Assembly (NCBI GenBank): GCA_026413225.1
Contig: CM048576.1
Location: 5,712,501 to 5,776,500 of the forward strand
Length of the DNA stretch: 64,000 nt
Direction of reading: 5' to 3'
Origin: Otis tarda
Taxonomy: Eukaryota; Chordata; Aves; Otidiformes; Otididae
The translations under genes and the position numbers were made by a program. The notes beneath the pieces are model-generated. The model searched no databases, was not told the origin of the DNA, and worked only from the letters and a program-made list of their open reading frames with translations. Within the stretch, counting starts at the first letter, position 1. Each line of letters starts with the position of its first letter. Positions 11,701-24,270 of this stretch are shown here, piece by piece.

Positions 11701-13720
11701 CACTGTTTTACAGTTGAAAGGGTGTCACCAGGAGCAGTCAGGCACAGGTCTTGGCTCAGATGGAAAGGAGGTGGGAGACAAGTCAGTGTCTCGGAACCTG
11801 AAGAGGGGTAATGGTTATAAAACCCCTGATGCTCATTTTAAATGCTGCAGGTTTTGACAATTGGACCCCCTGTATTGTACTGCAAATATGCATACATGTG
11901 TTGTGATTAAGGCACTCTATATCTTTGCATATGCATATTTATTATTTATATGCCACCAGGAATGTACATGGCACTTTAGAGACACATAAAACAAGCTGTT
12001 ACCTCCTGTGAATTGCTTTCAATCTAAGTGCTTTGTAAGGCTCTTTAAACAACTAATTTAGAAATCCAGCTTTTTAGTGTCACTTCTTAACGACAGATGT
12101 GCTGATCCGATAGAAATCACTTGTTTTCCCATTAAAATTTTGTGATGGTTGCCACAGACTGGTGGTGACCAGGTTTCAGGATGAAGTATTCCACTGGAGT
12201 CTTCAGTATGGGAAAACTCTTTCTATTTCTCTGTCCTTTTTTCTATTTTATGAGATGATTTATTTATATTACCAAAGACCTTGAAAGCCAAAAACAGAGA
12301 GAGATTCCTGTTGTGCAATGCACCAAACATGCACAGGGTAAAGATGGCTGCAGTACCAAACAGGATAAAATTTATAACGCATTCCTGTTTCTCCTAGACT
12401 GAGTCACCAAGATGACCCTGTCTGTCTAGGTCCACCTGTATCACACTTGGGCTGAAATATGAACAAGAGATCAACCATTTGCAGATAAAGTTGTGAAAGA
12501 AAGCACCTACACAGAGCACGTGTGAGAATGGCTCTGTCAGGGAGTTAAAGTCGTACGATTCCCAGGAGGACTCGCTGATGCACTTTTTCCTGGAGCACTT
12601 TGGGGGATATTTCAGAAGCAGTGTAACAGAGGAAGCTCAAGGAGGTTTTACAGCCCCAGCACAGGAAGAAAAGGAATTTCCACTGCATTTAGCAAAGTGC
12701 TGGCAGTTCCTATCTTGAGACAAAGAATGCCAAGCAGATCTGCAGCCAGAGCATCTGATTAAACAGCGTGTGCTTGCCACTCCTTCCCCGGCTTTACATC
12801 AGACTCTCACCAGTGACGTCAGTGCCTTTACCCCTTGTTTACAGCAGCCCCAGAGAGAAAAAACAAGCAAGCTGGTTTCAGGAAATCAGCCCAGCCTCAT
12901 TAGCTCTCATCAACTTGCTCCAACATGTCCAGTGAGTATTTGGCTTGGAAAGAAGGTAGCATGCACATCAGACAATCCTCATTTGGCAGTGAGGATTTTC
13001 AGGAGATAACAAGTCAAAGCTCTGTTCCCACAGAATAACGCCTGTCATAAACACTGGCCTGCTTTTACTGTCAGTTACTGATTAATGCTGGGATTGCTGT
13101 GGCTGTTTGCTGTGGCTCCCTGAGCATTGCCCATTTGCAGACTATGGCAATGGGAACTAGGCAAAAGGGAGAAAGTAATTTTTGTTTCCACTGCTGAGAA
13201 GCTTTTAAATTAACTTTTTTTTTTTAGAGAAAAGACTTGCACCAGTTCTTTCAGTGGGGGGAAAAAAAAAGCATCCTTAGAGCCTGAAGAGAGATTGACT
13301 TATTGAGAAAAATGGAATAATTTAAAAGGCAAAATTATGTCAAAACAGAGGTCACCTTCTTTTAATGAAATCTTCAACCTGTCTTGTGCAAGCAGCAAGA
13401 CTTCTGTAACCACACTGTCTGTCCTTCTGTGTGTTGGTGCCTGCCCGCCCCTCCTTTCCAAGGCACGGAAGGGAAAGCAGTCCTGTGAGAGCTGACATTA
13501 CTGGGCCCTAAAGAAATTATACCGGAGGCAGGCATTAATGTTCCTCGCTCTGTTAGCTGACGGGTGAAGAAATCCATCTGATTCTGAAAGCCAGAGGAAA
13601 AGAAAAAAATGGCTTTATGGTGTATCAGACTTAAATCTGGTGGCTGTTAAGTAATTTCTCCAAATCTTCTCTAGCTCTCAGCTTTAGGGAGACATTTAAA
13701 CGTAGACTGCTGTCACTGCT
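8784..13720. other. Unique non-coding sequence
   Basis: About 5 kb with no recognisable gene or repeat. A TAATTA core (10326-10331) lies six bases before an AP-1/MARE-like TGACTCAG (10337-10344), a small possible regulatory pair. Open frames of 60-95 codons occur on both strands and look random. A T9-10 run lies near 13216-13226 and an A run near 13262-13270. Confidence 0.55.
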
Positions 13721-13724
13721 GTGT

Positions 13725-14010
13725 GAGGCACTCTCCTCGCAGCTGGCCCGGGCCGTGCAGGGAAGCAGGTTTCAGAGCAGCGCAGGGCTGTGCCTGGGGG
13801 TATCGGAGGTGCATTGGGGATGGAGGTGCGACAAGGGCCGCTCCTGCAAAGGCAGAGATCCAGGTGCTCTTTGGGGGAAGCTGGAAGAGTCTGAAAGCAG
13901 CAATGACAGCACTGGGAGGAGTCTCTGAGGTGACAGAGAGGAGAATGCAGGGTCGCAGGGGGCATTTTGGGGTGGCGTTTCTCCACAATGGGAGTGTAGG
14001 AGGCAAAAGG
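13725..14010. other. Local GC-richer patch with more CG dinucleotides than its surroundings
   Basis: The patch is visibly richer in G and C than flanking DNA and holds roughly ten CG dinucleotides, where the surroundings have very few. Its open frames overlap in several registers on both strands (for example plus 13723-14133 and minus 13696-14187), as expected when GC richness removes stops. None looks like a protein family. The CG density still appears below CpG-island level by my rough hand count, so I do not call a promoter. Confidence 0.4.
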
Positions 14011-16060
14011 GCTGACTCTCATGGTGCCAGTCCCACCCTTCATGGAAGGCAGCAGCTGGTGAATGGGCAAGAGGCAACGATGAGGTTCTGTCTCTCTTTT
14101 CTTAGAGAGTCTGAGCTTGTCATCCTGATTTAGACCGAAGGAAAGCCTCTGGTGGGACACATGATGGGACTGTCTCACAGGTGCCATGACTCAGGCTGTC
14201 CTAGGAATAGAAACTAGCACAGGGTGCTCTCAGATCCCACAGTTGTCTGACAGAGGCCTCAAATACCAAAGTATTTTTCACCTGTGATACAGTGCTGCAG
14301 TTCCCAGAGAGCCACAATCCAAAGCCTGGGAGACACAGGTTTCCTTGGAAGGGCTGTTTCCCCAGAGGTTTCAATGACTGACCTCTTTCTTTTCGGTTAC
14401 AGAGCGTCCTAGCAAGGATGCCGCTATTACATTTGTGTGATGCCTGATGCCATGGTAATGGGCAGTGATGTGAGCCCAGCTGCATTCAGACAAGAAGTCT
14501 AGAGCCCTGAGAAGGGCCAGCTCTCTGCTGCAAGGTCTGCAGTGTTACCAGTTCGATATACACAGAAACACAGGCACATCCAGGCACCTTACAAGGAGGT
14601 AGGATTGCTCCCATCCTGTCACTGGGGAGGAGCGCAAAGAGCAGCTCATGCTTGGAATTGGTCCCTTTCTCTGTCCTGTGACATCATCTGGCTGGGACGT
14701 ATCTTTGCCACAAAAGCAAGCGAGAGGGAGGACAGTATCTCTTAGGATACGGTGCAGCGCACTCTCCTCATTTAACACTCCTCCAAGCAGCCACCTCGGG
14801 AATCCAGCTGGCAGCACAATGGCTGGCTGCAGAAGCGCGTTTTAATGGGGCCAAATGAGAGCTAATTGTGTCTCTGTTACAAAGCACAGGAGGCTCCAGT
14901 GGAAGGGTCAGGCTGTTAAAGGCTCCCGCATGCTGGGTAGGTAGGAGCTATTTTCAGTCAGATACAGAGATTCCAGCACATCTCTTGCCTTCTTCTTGTT
15001 TCTATAGCAATACTGGGGCTGGGCTGTGCAGGGACTCAGACAGCAAACGGCAATATAGCCGCATACAAATAAGAGCATCACTGCTCCAGACTATCTGCCC
15101 TGGGGTGTGGGAAGGTCTTGGGAAAACACTGCACACTCCATGCTAAATGTTTGATGCAGAGAGCTGTACTGAGTAAAGAAAAATTCTTCATTCACCTACC
15201 TGCCACATTACAGAAAAAAATGCTAGAATATGAATAGGAGAAGGCAGGAAGGGAAACCAGGGAGGGTCCCAGAATGGAAATAAAAATATTAACTAGAAAT
15301 AGCACAATCCCTTCTAATTAGTTTTTTAAAGATATTGATGAATTTGATGCTAAGGATTTCATTCTTTGAATAATTCTATAGGATAGTCCAAACAGCCCAT
15401 AGAAAAACAGCTACAATATCCCCAGGAAATGACTTTCTTTTTTCTCTTCCCTGCTCTCCTCCCCTCTCCCTTTCTGGTTGTTTTCTGGCATGACTCAGCA
15501 ACTGCGTAATATGTTAGCACCCAAGCATAATTTGGAAAACTTTAAAAGAAATCAGGAAAGCTGATAATTCCTTAGATATGTACAGACCAAAAAGTCTGTT
15601 CTGTTACCAGAGAAAATGCAAACTGTGCTGGGTGCTGTGCGTTTACATAATAAGAGACAGTCTTTGTTCCTAAAAGAACACGGCATGCAACGAGGAAAAT
15701 CAAGCAAGACTGGGTGGAAAGAGGTGCCGCTACCTCTGCTTTTTCAGCTGAGAACTGAGATGTACAGGGATTCAGGAATGCCACATAACCCCTGAGAGCA
15801 CAGGTTCCCAGCCCCCAGAAGCAGGGGAACAGCGCCCTCCAGTTTCATGGGTGTCCCACCCCCTCCAGCCTGCAGAAGTTACCTTACTGCAGGCTGCAGT
15901 CCCTGCGCTCTGTACGCTTTGGTAGGGTGGTGGCATTCCCTTCCTAAAGCAAAGCGACGTCCGAGTTCTCAGTCACAGTTAGTGCTTCCCTGGCATTAGC
16001 TGCTCCGAGTAGGAATTCAATGAAATCATCAAGGTTTACTTGAAAGTCCGATGGAGAATT
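14011..16060. other. Unique non-coding sequence
   Basis: No recognisable gene or interspersed repeat. All frames are short and lack domains. Confidence 0.5.
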
Positions 16061-16064
16061 TACC

Positions 16065-16085
16065 TTTTTTTTTTTTTTTTTTTTT
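16065..16085. repeat. T21 homopolymer followed by T/G-rich tract
   Basis: Twenty-one consecutive Ts are followed to about 16135 by a T/G-rich stretch with GGTTGGTTGG and further T runs. The lysine-rich antisense frame over it is an artefact of the homopolymer. Confidence 0.85.
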
Positions 16086-16135
16086 CTTCTGGTGGGTTGG
16101 TTGGTTGTGGGGTTTTTTTGTCTTTTTTTTTCTGG

Positions 16136-18454
16136 TCCTGTAAGTTATTTCCCATTCAGTATGGGAACTGGCATTGTTTTCCCAGCCTGACAATACTGCA
16201 GTCTCTGTTCTCACATGGCTTTCTTATCTCTCTGTTTCCTCCTCTCCCTTCTGTCATGAACTGTCACATCATGTTTTGTCACTTTTCAGTGGTTCAACTT
16301 TCCCTTCTAAACATATCCATGCACCTAAGCACCTTAGAAATGAAAGAGAAATTTATCTAAAGGTCTGACTTAGACGAACATTCACCACCAGACTGATCAC
16401 TCCACTTTCAAGCTAGTATTCTCCTAGCCTTGTTGGGTACACACAGAGAAAGTCCTCAAAAAATCTTCAGTAGTGATGTTTGTTCTGCTTTAGGCTGACA
16501 GCGCCAGTCTCAAACCAGCCATCGCCAGTGTTTCCAGCTCCTGCCTCCTCAGTTGCTGCCGCTAGTCCCTGGGGTCAGAAAGGCATGAAAACAGTGGCCT
16601 TCACTGCTGATGCTGGTTAATTGCATGCCCCCTCTTATATCCCTGCGGCTTGAAATAAATATTTTTCCATGCCTAGCAAAGCTAAACATAGCATTACGCT
16701 CCATTCCCAGCTGATTCCCATTTTAGTTTCCCCTTCAGCACTGCTTTTCTGTTTCATTTGCTTGTAACCACCAAGCTCTTTAGATGACTGCACAGGGGAA
16801 GTTTCCTGATGTTGGAAGAACCTTCCTTCCTTCTGACTTCATCTCCTAGGGGATCACAAGCAGCGCTCCAAGGCAAGCACTGGACAAGCTGATTAATATG
16901 AGCAGCAGAGGAAGATGTTTGCAACATCTAGTGTGCATTGCCTACTCTTGCCTTGCACCAAACGCTACCCATCGTATGTCTAGCAATACAGACAAGTTCC
17001 ACCTGTGTGAGAATAACGAACATTCATGGGGCAACACTGCAGCAGCTTCTCTTTCTCACTCCTTCTAAAAACCTCCAAGTGTGAGGTTTTGACAGCCTTT
17101 TTTTTTTCTCCAGGGTTTAGATGCCAGCGTTTCTCCTTATCAGACTGTCTTCTCAGGAATGTGTGTTTGCTTTGCTTTGTATACTGTGCAGGCAAAGTAA
17201 CAGAATTATCAGCTTTTTGAACACCTAACTGTAAAGCCATTAAGAATGTGAGGATATCAGCCCAGCTGGTCTTACAGCATTGTTGAGACAAAAAAATACC
17301 TTGTTTTTAATCAGAAAGCACCTTCTCCACAAATTCAAGCCCTTCTTCAGTAACCCTTCTTCCCACCCTAACAAATCTGCACCAAAACTGCTTTACAAGA
17401 TTCCCTCTACAGCCAACAGAAAGAATAGATGCTGGGGAATGTTTTTCGCCTAATTTAGATGCTTTCAGATTAGATGAAATGCATTGTAGAAACAACTGCT
17501 TCTCTCAACTGAAAACAGAGTCCAGACAACTAGCTCAGGTGGAGACATCTGTAAGGTAAACATCCACACATCAGCAGCTCAGTCCCATCCCATTGTGATT
17601 ATTCTGGTTTTGCAGCCCTTTGTCTGAAATGTTCATTTTTTTTTGTAGCAACTTCAAGTGGTTGCAGCCTGTTTACAGGCTGTAGTGATTTGGCTGCCTT
17701 TTGCAGGTATTGTTTGAACATTATCATCCTCTATCCAAGAACTGTCATTGAATTTTAGTTTCATAAAATGAGAAGAAAACAAGATAAGACATGCATGAAG
17801 CAAAATCTTCAAAAACATCTTTAGCACTGTGCTAAATATAAACATTCTTGAACATAATGACAAAATAAAAAAATAAAGCAAGAACTCAAGGATGGTCTGA
17901 TGGGATGCCTCTCTGCTTCTGAGATGCACCAAACTGGGAAAGAAGCTCCAAGCCCTTCAGGACCTGCTTTTTGCAGAAGCATGCTAGAGAATAAACTGCA
18001 GTGTTTTGGAGAAATGCTCTTGCGTACACACACTAAATAACACAGCACAGGCTTTTGAACTTTGTTTCTGCCTCAGTTCTTGCTCTTCTTTTCAAGCTGG
18101 GTTTGCCATCTCTCCATTTCCTATGCAGCCAGCTGGCAGCATCATCTGCTAGAACGCTGTTCTGCCGGGCTGCAGTTCCACTTCTGCACTGAGCACAGCA
18201 CAGCCACGTGTCTGTCCAGGCGCTTCCTTGCCATGGATCTTGAGTTTCTATGTTTCTTTAAGGCTATTGTTGTTATTGTCACCATTTCTCAGTCATTGCT
18301 TTCTTCATCCATTTGAGACAATAACTCAACTCTCAGTTGGCTTTTGCATCCTGGTCTGCATTTACTTTAATACTCTCTCCATGTCATTTACCCTCAACCC
18401 AGGCCCACAGATTCCCTGATAACACATAGCCAAGGTTAATACAAACAGATCAAG
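16136..18454. other. Unique non-coding sequence
   Basis: No gene or transposon is recognised. Short T runs occur near 17098-17107 and 17637-17644. Confidence 0.5.
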
Positions 18455-18537
18455 CCTTTCTCTTTTCCTTTCTCCCTTCTTTTTATTTTTTTCACTTCTC
18501 CCTTCTTTTTTTTCCCTTCTCCCTTCTTTTCTTTCCA
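18455..18537. repeat. Polypyrimidine tract with three TCTCCCTTCT units
   Basis: About 80 bases are almost wholly C and T (purines on the other strand). The 10-mer TCTCCCTTCT recurs perfectly at 18471, 18497 and 18518. Homopurine-homopyrimidine tracts of this length with near-mirror units can adopt triplex (H-DNA) forms under supercoiling. The lysine/arginine-rich antisense frames at 18362-18627 are by-products of this composition, not genes. Confidence 0.85.
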
Positions 18538-19779
18538 GAGGAGAAAACCTAAGTGACATAGGTTTTCAAGTTGTTTTTTTTTCCTAACGAATATACAAAG
18601 TGCAGTTGTCATTAGAAGATAATTCAATTAGATAAGATCAGCTATCAGAGCTAATAAACCGATACAAAAATGAGCTTGTGCCAGCCATCAGCAAAGCCAG
18701 ATGAGGAGGTAGCTTCTACTCTGTTAATTAGTTTAAGCAAATGTGCATCTGCGCGTCCCTGATGTGAAATCAATACTGGGCAGCCCTCCTCTGAGCCAGG
18801 TGTCCCTCTACCAACCCCATGGGGCCCACCCTGAGCTCTCCGGCCACTCGCCAGATGTAGCTGTGTCTGCTCCGCTGTCCAGCCTGTCATTTAGCCTCGC
18901 CTGGGCTGCGCTTCCACCCCACACGGCTGCCTTTGTTCTTGAAAAGAGATTTTATTTATGGCGGGTGCTAAAGCCATACTGAATCCCTGCAGGGGCTCAT
19001 CTCCAGCTCAAGGAGAGGAGTTTTATGGAAAGGGAGAAAGAGAAATTTCCATCTGCCAGTACTGGATACAGTCAGAAGAGGCAAAAATGAGTGCTGCCTT
19101 TTAAAACATTTACAAGGCCATGCCTTTTGAGGTTTGGTTTTGCAAAACAAAACCCAGGGCTGGGTCAGTTTCAAGGCACTGAGTGCAGCAGGGAAGTGAA
19201 AGGATGTTAAGCATTTACTAACATCTCAGTCTCACGCCACATAAATTCATCTGACTGGGCTTCAGTAGCAGTGTTTGAAATAGGAAGCAGGAAACTTTCC
19301 AGAAATAGGGAATACTCTGACTGAGAAACACCAGAGAAGCAAATACAGTTGCATTGCTGTGCTTGACTTTCCCCAGAACAAGGTACAAGTGAGTAACTTG
19401 GGCCACTGTTACTATTGCTGCTGATACAAATGCACTCCAGGATCCCAGGCAAGGATGAAAGCGCCCCATGGGAGGATGTGGCAGGCGAGGGACACGGATA
19501 AGGTGAAAGGGGGCTGTGGAGGTGCTGCTCAGCTGTGGCACGTACTCTTATCGGCAGTGAGTGCCCTAACCTGCTCCAGAGCTGCCTGTGCTTGAGAGAG
19601 GGCCCCTTCCCTTTGGAACATCACATGCTTTTATCTCCTTCTATTGCTCCCTGTGTCCCCCTGTGTTCTGGTTTCTCTTTCAATCATCTGCTGACACTAT
19701 GAAGATCCGAACAGTCTTCCCTTAACACTATTATGAATCATTAACTCCTTATAAACTCATTTAAAGAGTATTTTTTATC
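18538..19779. other. Unique non-coding sequence
   Basis: The part at about 18770-18930 is a little GC-richer. Frames here (for example plus 18743-18982 and minus 18651-18890) oppose one another and show no domain. Confidence 0.5.
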
Positions 19780-20310
19780 ATGCACTAGTGAGGCCACATT
19801 TGGAGTGCTGTGTCCAATTCTGGGCTTCTCATAAAAAAAAAAAATTATATGGACTTGCTGTAGTGGGTTCAGCGAAGGGCCACAAAGATGGGAAGGGACC
19901 GGATCAGCTTTTGTATGAGGAGAGGCTGAGAAGGCTGAGACTGTTTCTCCTGGGAAAGAGAAGACTCAGGGCAATGTTAATCAATATGGATAAATACCTG
20001 ATGGAAGGGAATCAATAAGGAAGCCTGGCTTTCCTCAGTGATGTCCAGTGACAGGACAAGAGGCAATGGGCACAAACTGGAACAGAGGGAGTCCTGACTG
20101 AACATTTAAAAACCCTTTTCTTTTACAGTGAGAGTGGTGACTGAACCCTGGAACATATTGCCCAGAAAGACTGTGGAGTCTCCGTCCACGGTATTCAAAA
20201 CCAAGCTAGACACAGTCCTGGGCAACCTGCTCTATCTATCCCTGCATGAACAGGGTTTGCGATAGGTGATCTCAAGATGTCCCTTCCCAGCACTTCTCAG
20301 TTTCCTTATG
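19780..20310 (+). mobile_element. CR1 LINE 3' end: C-terminus of ORF2 and 3' UTR
   Basis: This is a clear copy of the CR1 3' region in the sense direction. It opens with the block for 'RPHLECCVQFW' (the RPHLEYCVQFW signature at the C-terminal end of the CR1 reverse transcriptase ORF). It then follows the family in order: cagcgaagggccacaaagat, gaggagaggctgagaaggctg, gacaagaggcaatgggcaca, an aactgga...ctgaaca block, ccc-agaaagactgtggagtct, and finally ggtgatctcaagatgtccctt near 20267-20286. A-rich sequence has replaced part of the family near 19832-19850. The frame is open only to 20018, so the copy is dead. The 8-bp tail repeats normally ending a CR1 are not evident. Most avian CR1 copies are 5'-truncated like this one. 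Confidence 0.93.
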
Positions 20311-23300
20311 CAGAGCTAGTGCTCTGATGCTTTATCCTCCAAGATTTAAAAGTCAGGAAAACAAAAACCCCAAACTAGCACCAATGGCAGCTCACAGCCT
20401 CTCCCAAGTTCTTCAGCAGCACATGTGAAGTAGGTATGTATTGACAGCTTGTAAATGTCATAAATAATTGCTACAACTTCAGCTTGTGGGGTTTTTTCCT
20501 TACACTCTCTCTTAGTGTTTTTGTTGAAAATGTCATTCAGAAGACATATCTTGTCACAAATTCCTCTCCTACTCTCTTTGAATAGGAAAGACACAGAGAA
20601 ATCCAAAGTCAAGTCCCCATGTCTATTTTTTTTTCCCTAGTGTTGTCTGGTCAGTTATGTCTTTGTGTCAAAATACGTAACCCAAGATGAGATGAAGATG
20701 CCAACAGTTGTGCAATTTCCTTCATTTTCCAATGAATATTCCTCATAAGGCAAAGCATCCATGGACATATCTAGAAGCCAAGTCATTCCCTGGTCCTTAC
20801 GCCATAACGTATGCTTTGGCTGTGTTTGTCTTTTGCCTTAAGTTGTTTTTAAAAATTAATTCCTTGTCATAGAATTTGTACAAAACCCATCAATAACTGT
20901 AAAGTACAAAGATCCTACATCCAGATGTCTTTAAACCACAGCTCACTGGAAGCTGGGGGAAATGGGGAGATACTGAAGGGAATCTCTACTTTCTTCCCTT
21001 ATTCCTATATTCTTCCTTAAGCATCTGCTATAGCTCTTGCTCCATACAGGAGTGTTTTTTTCCTGAGCACAGGCCAGATCTGGGAGCAGAGGTTTCCCTG
21101 AGGGTAACGTAAGGGACTTCATTGTGAGCTAAGCAGCAGCATGTGCAGAGAGCATCTTCAGTTTTATCTTGCTGTGGCTGAGCCACTCCATACCCTTGCT
21201 GTGACTCCAGATTGCGGCTGCTGTGATGCTGCTCCTGCTGAACAACTGCAGGGATCAAGAAGACAAGGAGCGAGCAGAGCTGTTTCTTGCAAAGGGCTGC
21301 CTTTGAGAACGGTCTGTTCTCACTTCTGCCATCCAGACTGCCAGCACATAGAGGGACAATGACTACAACAGCTGGTAGGAACGTGCTTCCTCGCAAACCT
21401 GCAGATCTTTATTGTTGTTCACAGAGCGTGGACATTTCTTCCAGCCTTAGCTTCACACCAAGATCCACACCATACTGTTTGCACACACTTTGACAAAATA
21501 TTTCAGAATTTCCGAAGAAGATGAAAACCTCAGCAGATGTGGAGAATGGTGACACCTGTACTGCAGACCTCCCTCTCTATCTGCACAGCATGGAACGTCA
21601 CCTGATGAACTGGGAAGTGAAACAGGAGAATTTTTCAGAATGATGAGAAAAAAATACAGTTCCCCCTGGAAAAAGAACTCGGTTTGGCTACTAGTGTATT
21701 TGGGCATTTGTTTCTGATCACAAAGCAGCATTCAGGGTGGAATAAAATAAGTTTATTCTAGAATGGCCAGTCCATACAGGGGTATGTCTGTCATCTTGCT
21801 CACACAGTTTCTCCAAACAGTTTCCTCTTGCCACTAATACTTAGTCTTCACTTCCTTTACATTTCTTCTTTACCTGAATACTTACCACCTTCTTCTTCCC
21901 CTTGGCTTTATCAAAGCCACTCTGTGTTTCCATAGTAGGAGCAAATACTATGATTGAACAAGACCTGAGTTGCCTTTCGTCCTTAGGTCTCTGACAAGAT
22001 GATTTTCATTACCTGAGCTTTCTCTGTAAGAAACCTGCAGGTTTTAAGATTCTCACTCCTTGCATATTTGTATCCCTCCTCAACTCGTGGACCTGACCTG
22101 CCTGTTTGCAGAAAGGAGCGACGGTGTGTCGCGAGGTGTTTGAAGTTGCATTTTAACTGGTATTGCCCAAGTCCAGCCTCCTTCCAGTGGCTCCCTCCAG
22201 TGGCTGGCTCCAGCAGCTGTTTTCCAGCAAAAACGTCATCTTTGGGAATCTCAGTTTATAAGTGCTTGATAAACTTCTCTATAGAAACACATTGTTGGTT
22301 TCCTTTGCGTACTCAAGTCACGGGATGGAGAGGAACACAGTTTAATGTTCACTCTGCAGGGCAGAATAGACGGAACAAAGTGGCATTGGGAGCTGACACA
22401 AAACTTGCACAAGCCAGCAGTGGTAAGATACAAGAGCAGATCTGCTACTTTACATCCTCCAGATCACCAGCAAGAGCTACTGGGAGAGAGGGAGTGACTC
22501 AGATACCTGAAGGAGAGGCAAAAAGTGGAAGAAAAGTAGGTAGCAGCTGGGAAATGAAAAATCCACAAGCCTATATTATAACCAGGCACACTGCAACTCT
22601 GATACAGCTTCATCGGCAAGGAAATTAGAAAAATCTCAGCCCTAGGTCGATCTTTATCAGCAATGAGGTGGGAAGGTCAGGTCAGCCCAACGCCTAGGGA
22701 GGAAGGCAGTCTTCACTCCTGTATTAGCCCAAGGGACACAGCTTCCAAACGCCTCTTCCTCCTGTTGGCAAAGATTTGGGCCACATGTAGGAGAGGTGCA
22801 CGGTTCCCATGTTGCTCAATACTAGTGCAAATCCCAGAGCATTCGTCTCCTTCTGCTTAAAAACTGAGCAAACAGCACTGGTTGTGGCCTAGGCACCTAC
22901 CTAATGTGGGAACCTTGCATTTCCAAGGTGCAGCTGTCTTTGCCAGGGAACAAAATCCCCAAAGATCTGAGCTCAGAGAAGCAACAGAAAGTTGAGTTGT
23001 TTAATTGAGCCTCTGTAGGCTGTAATATGAAGGTGAAAGTGTTGCAAGACAACAGAATTTCTCACAAAAAGAACAGTGCCTCCAGACTCGGATGGAAATA
23101 TTCAGGAGCAGCCTGTCTCCTAGAAGCTCGGAGTGACAGCCATAAGGGGTGAACAAAGCCAGTATCAATCTACCTGACTTTCTTTTTTAGCCTGAACTAA
23201 ACTGCCTTAGAACAGGTGAAAGCTGAATCCAAAGGAAATACAGCACCCCTGGTTTTGCTCTGTGAAATTTCCACCATTTCACAGGGTGCAGTTTGATGCA

Positions 23301-24180
23301 ATGCAGATGGCTCCTCAGCTGGAAAACACGGGCTATCGCTGTAACATTTCAATTGAAAGAAGAATGCCCTTATCAACTTGGCCATTCTTTAGGCACAGGC
23401 AGGGGAAATTGGCAACATTGATTCATTTAGCTCAGGCACATTCAGGTCAAAATCAATCATGTCAAAAATACATCATCTCCATTCAATATGTTTTTTAAAA
23501 AGGGAAAAGAGATACAGACTACAAGAATAAATCACAGCAGAATGGGTTTTGGTTTGAAACAAACCTATCATTTGCTTTGAAAGGATAAATATGTTGTTCA
23601 CTTTGAACATTTCCCCAATATTTAACAGATGACTTGGCAAAGAAACTAGGCTTAGCTTGGAAATGGCGATATCTCAAGGTTGAAGAAATAGGATTGAGAA
23701 ATCAGGGAGGGCTGCAGGCCATGATCAGAGCTCCCCCTTATCCAGATATCTAGCTCCCTCCTAATGCTTCTCGAAGACGCTCGAATGGCATCTTTTTTGT
23801 GGGCAAGGCTTGAAACTGAAGAGAAGAGAATTGTTTCCTCCAACACTGCATGGAAATGGTTGCTCATGTAACGATGGTAGTCTCCCTTGAATACTACCAG
23901 CCTGGTTCTGCAGAGCCCCAGACCACCTGCTCCAGTGATGACTCCCCCAGTGTCAGTGAGTGTGTCTCACCACAAGGATCAGTTTTCAGGCCAAAATAGC
24001 TTTGGTGTGATTCATCTCTGCCTGTCTCTGTTACACAGCAGTCAGGTTATCAGAAATTGAACCAAAGTATAACTGGCTGAAAGCACATTCTTTTCCTTAC
24101 AAAAGCGATGGATGCAAAGCGATGGCCACAAAACACTCCAGCAGACATGAAACAGTAAGTTATTGTAGCTACTCATATCT
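20311..24180. other. Unique non-coding sequence containing the longest chance frame
   Basis: The 186-codon open frame at 22068-22628 begins at TTG, has no methionine until near its end, and matches no family I know. A rough expectation for 64 kb of this composition makes one frame of this length unremarkable. TCCAGTGGCT is directly repeated at 22183-22192 and 22196-22205. No further repeat was recognised. Confidence 0.5.
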
Positions 24181-24270
24181 GGTCAGAACTGAGAGGGTGT
24201 AAATCATCACAGCTCTGCTGATGTTGCTATAGTTCGCCCAATCTACATCAGCTGAAAATCCACCCCATTC
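24181..24270. repeat. Putative ancient amniote repeat relic with imperfect dyad
   Basis: A segment beginning gggtgtaaatcat and ending ctacatcagctgaaaatcc resembles a hairpin-like amniote repeat that I recall. In that repeat, a 'ggtgtaaatcag...agctc' arm is answered by 'gag..a...tttacaccagctga'. Here the two arms are still recognisable but heavily decayed. The family name is not certain and the identification rests on memory of the pattern. Confidence 0.35.

Noticed and set aside
13696-14187. 163-codon minus-strand frame
   Set aside because: It lies in the GC-richer patch where stops are rarer and several other frames on both strands are also open.
20860-20890. catagaat-like phrase as the start of an antisense CR1
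   Set aside because: The sequence after it does not follow the CR1 3' terminus.
22068-22628. Longest open frame, 186 codons, plus strand
   Set aside because: It starts at TTG, lacks an upstream ATG, has no domain or family resemblance, and one frame of this size is expected by chance in 64 kb.
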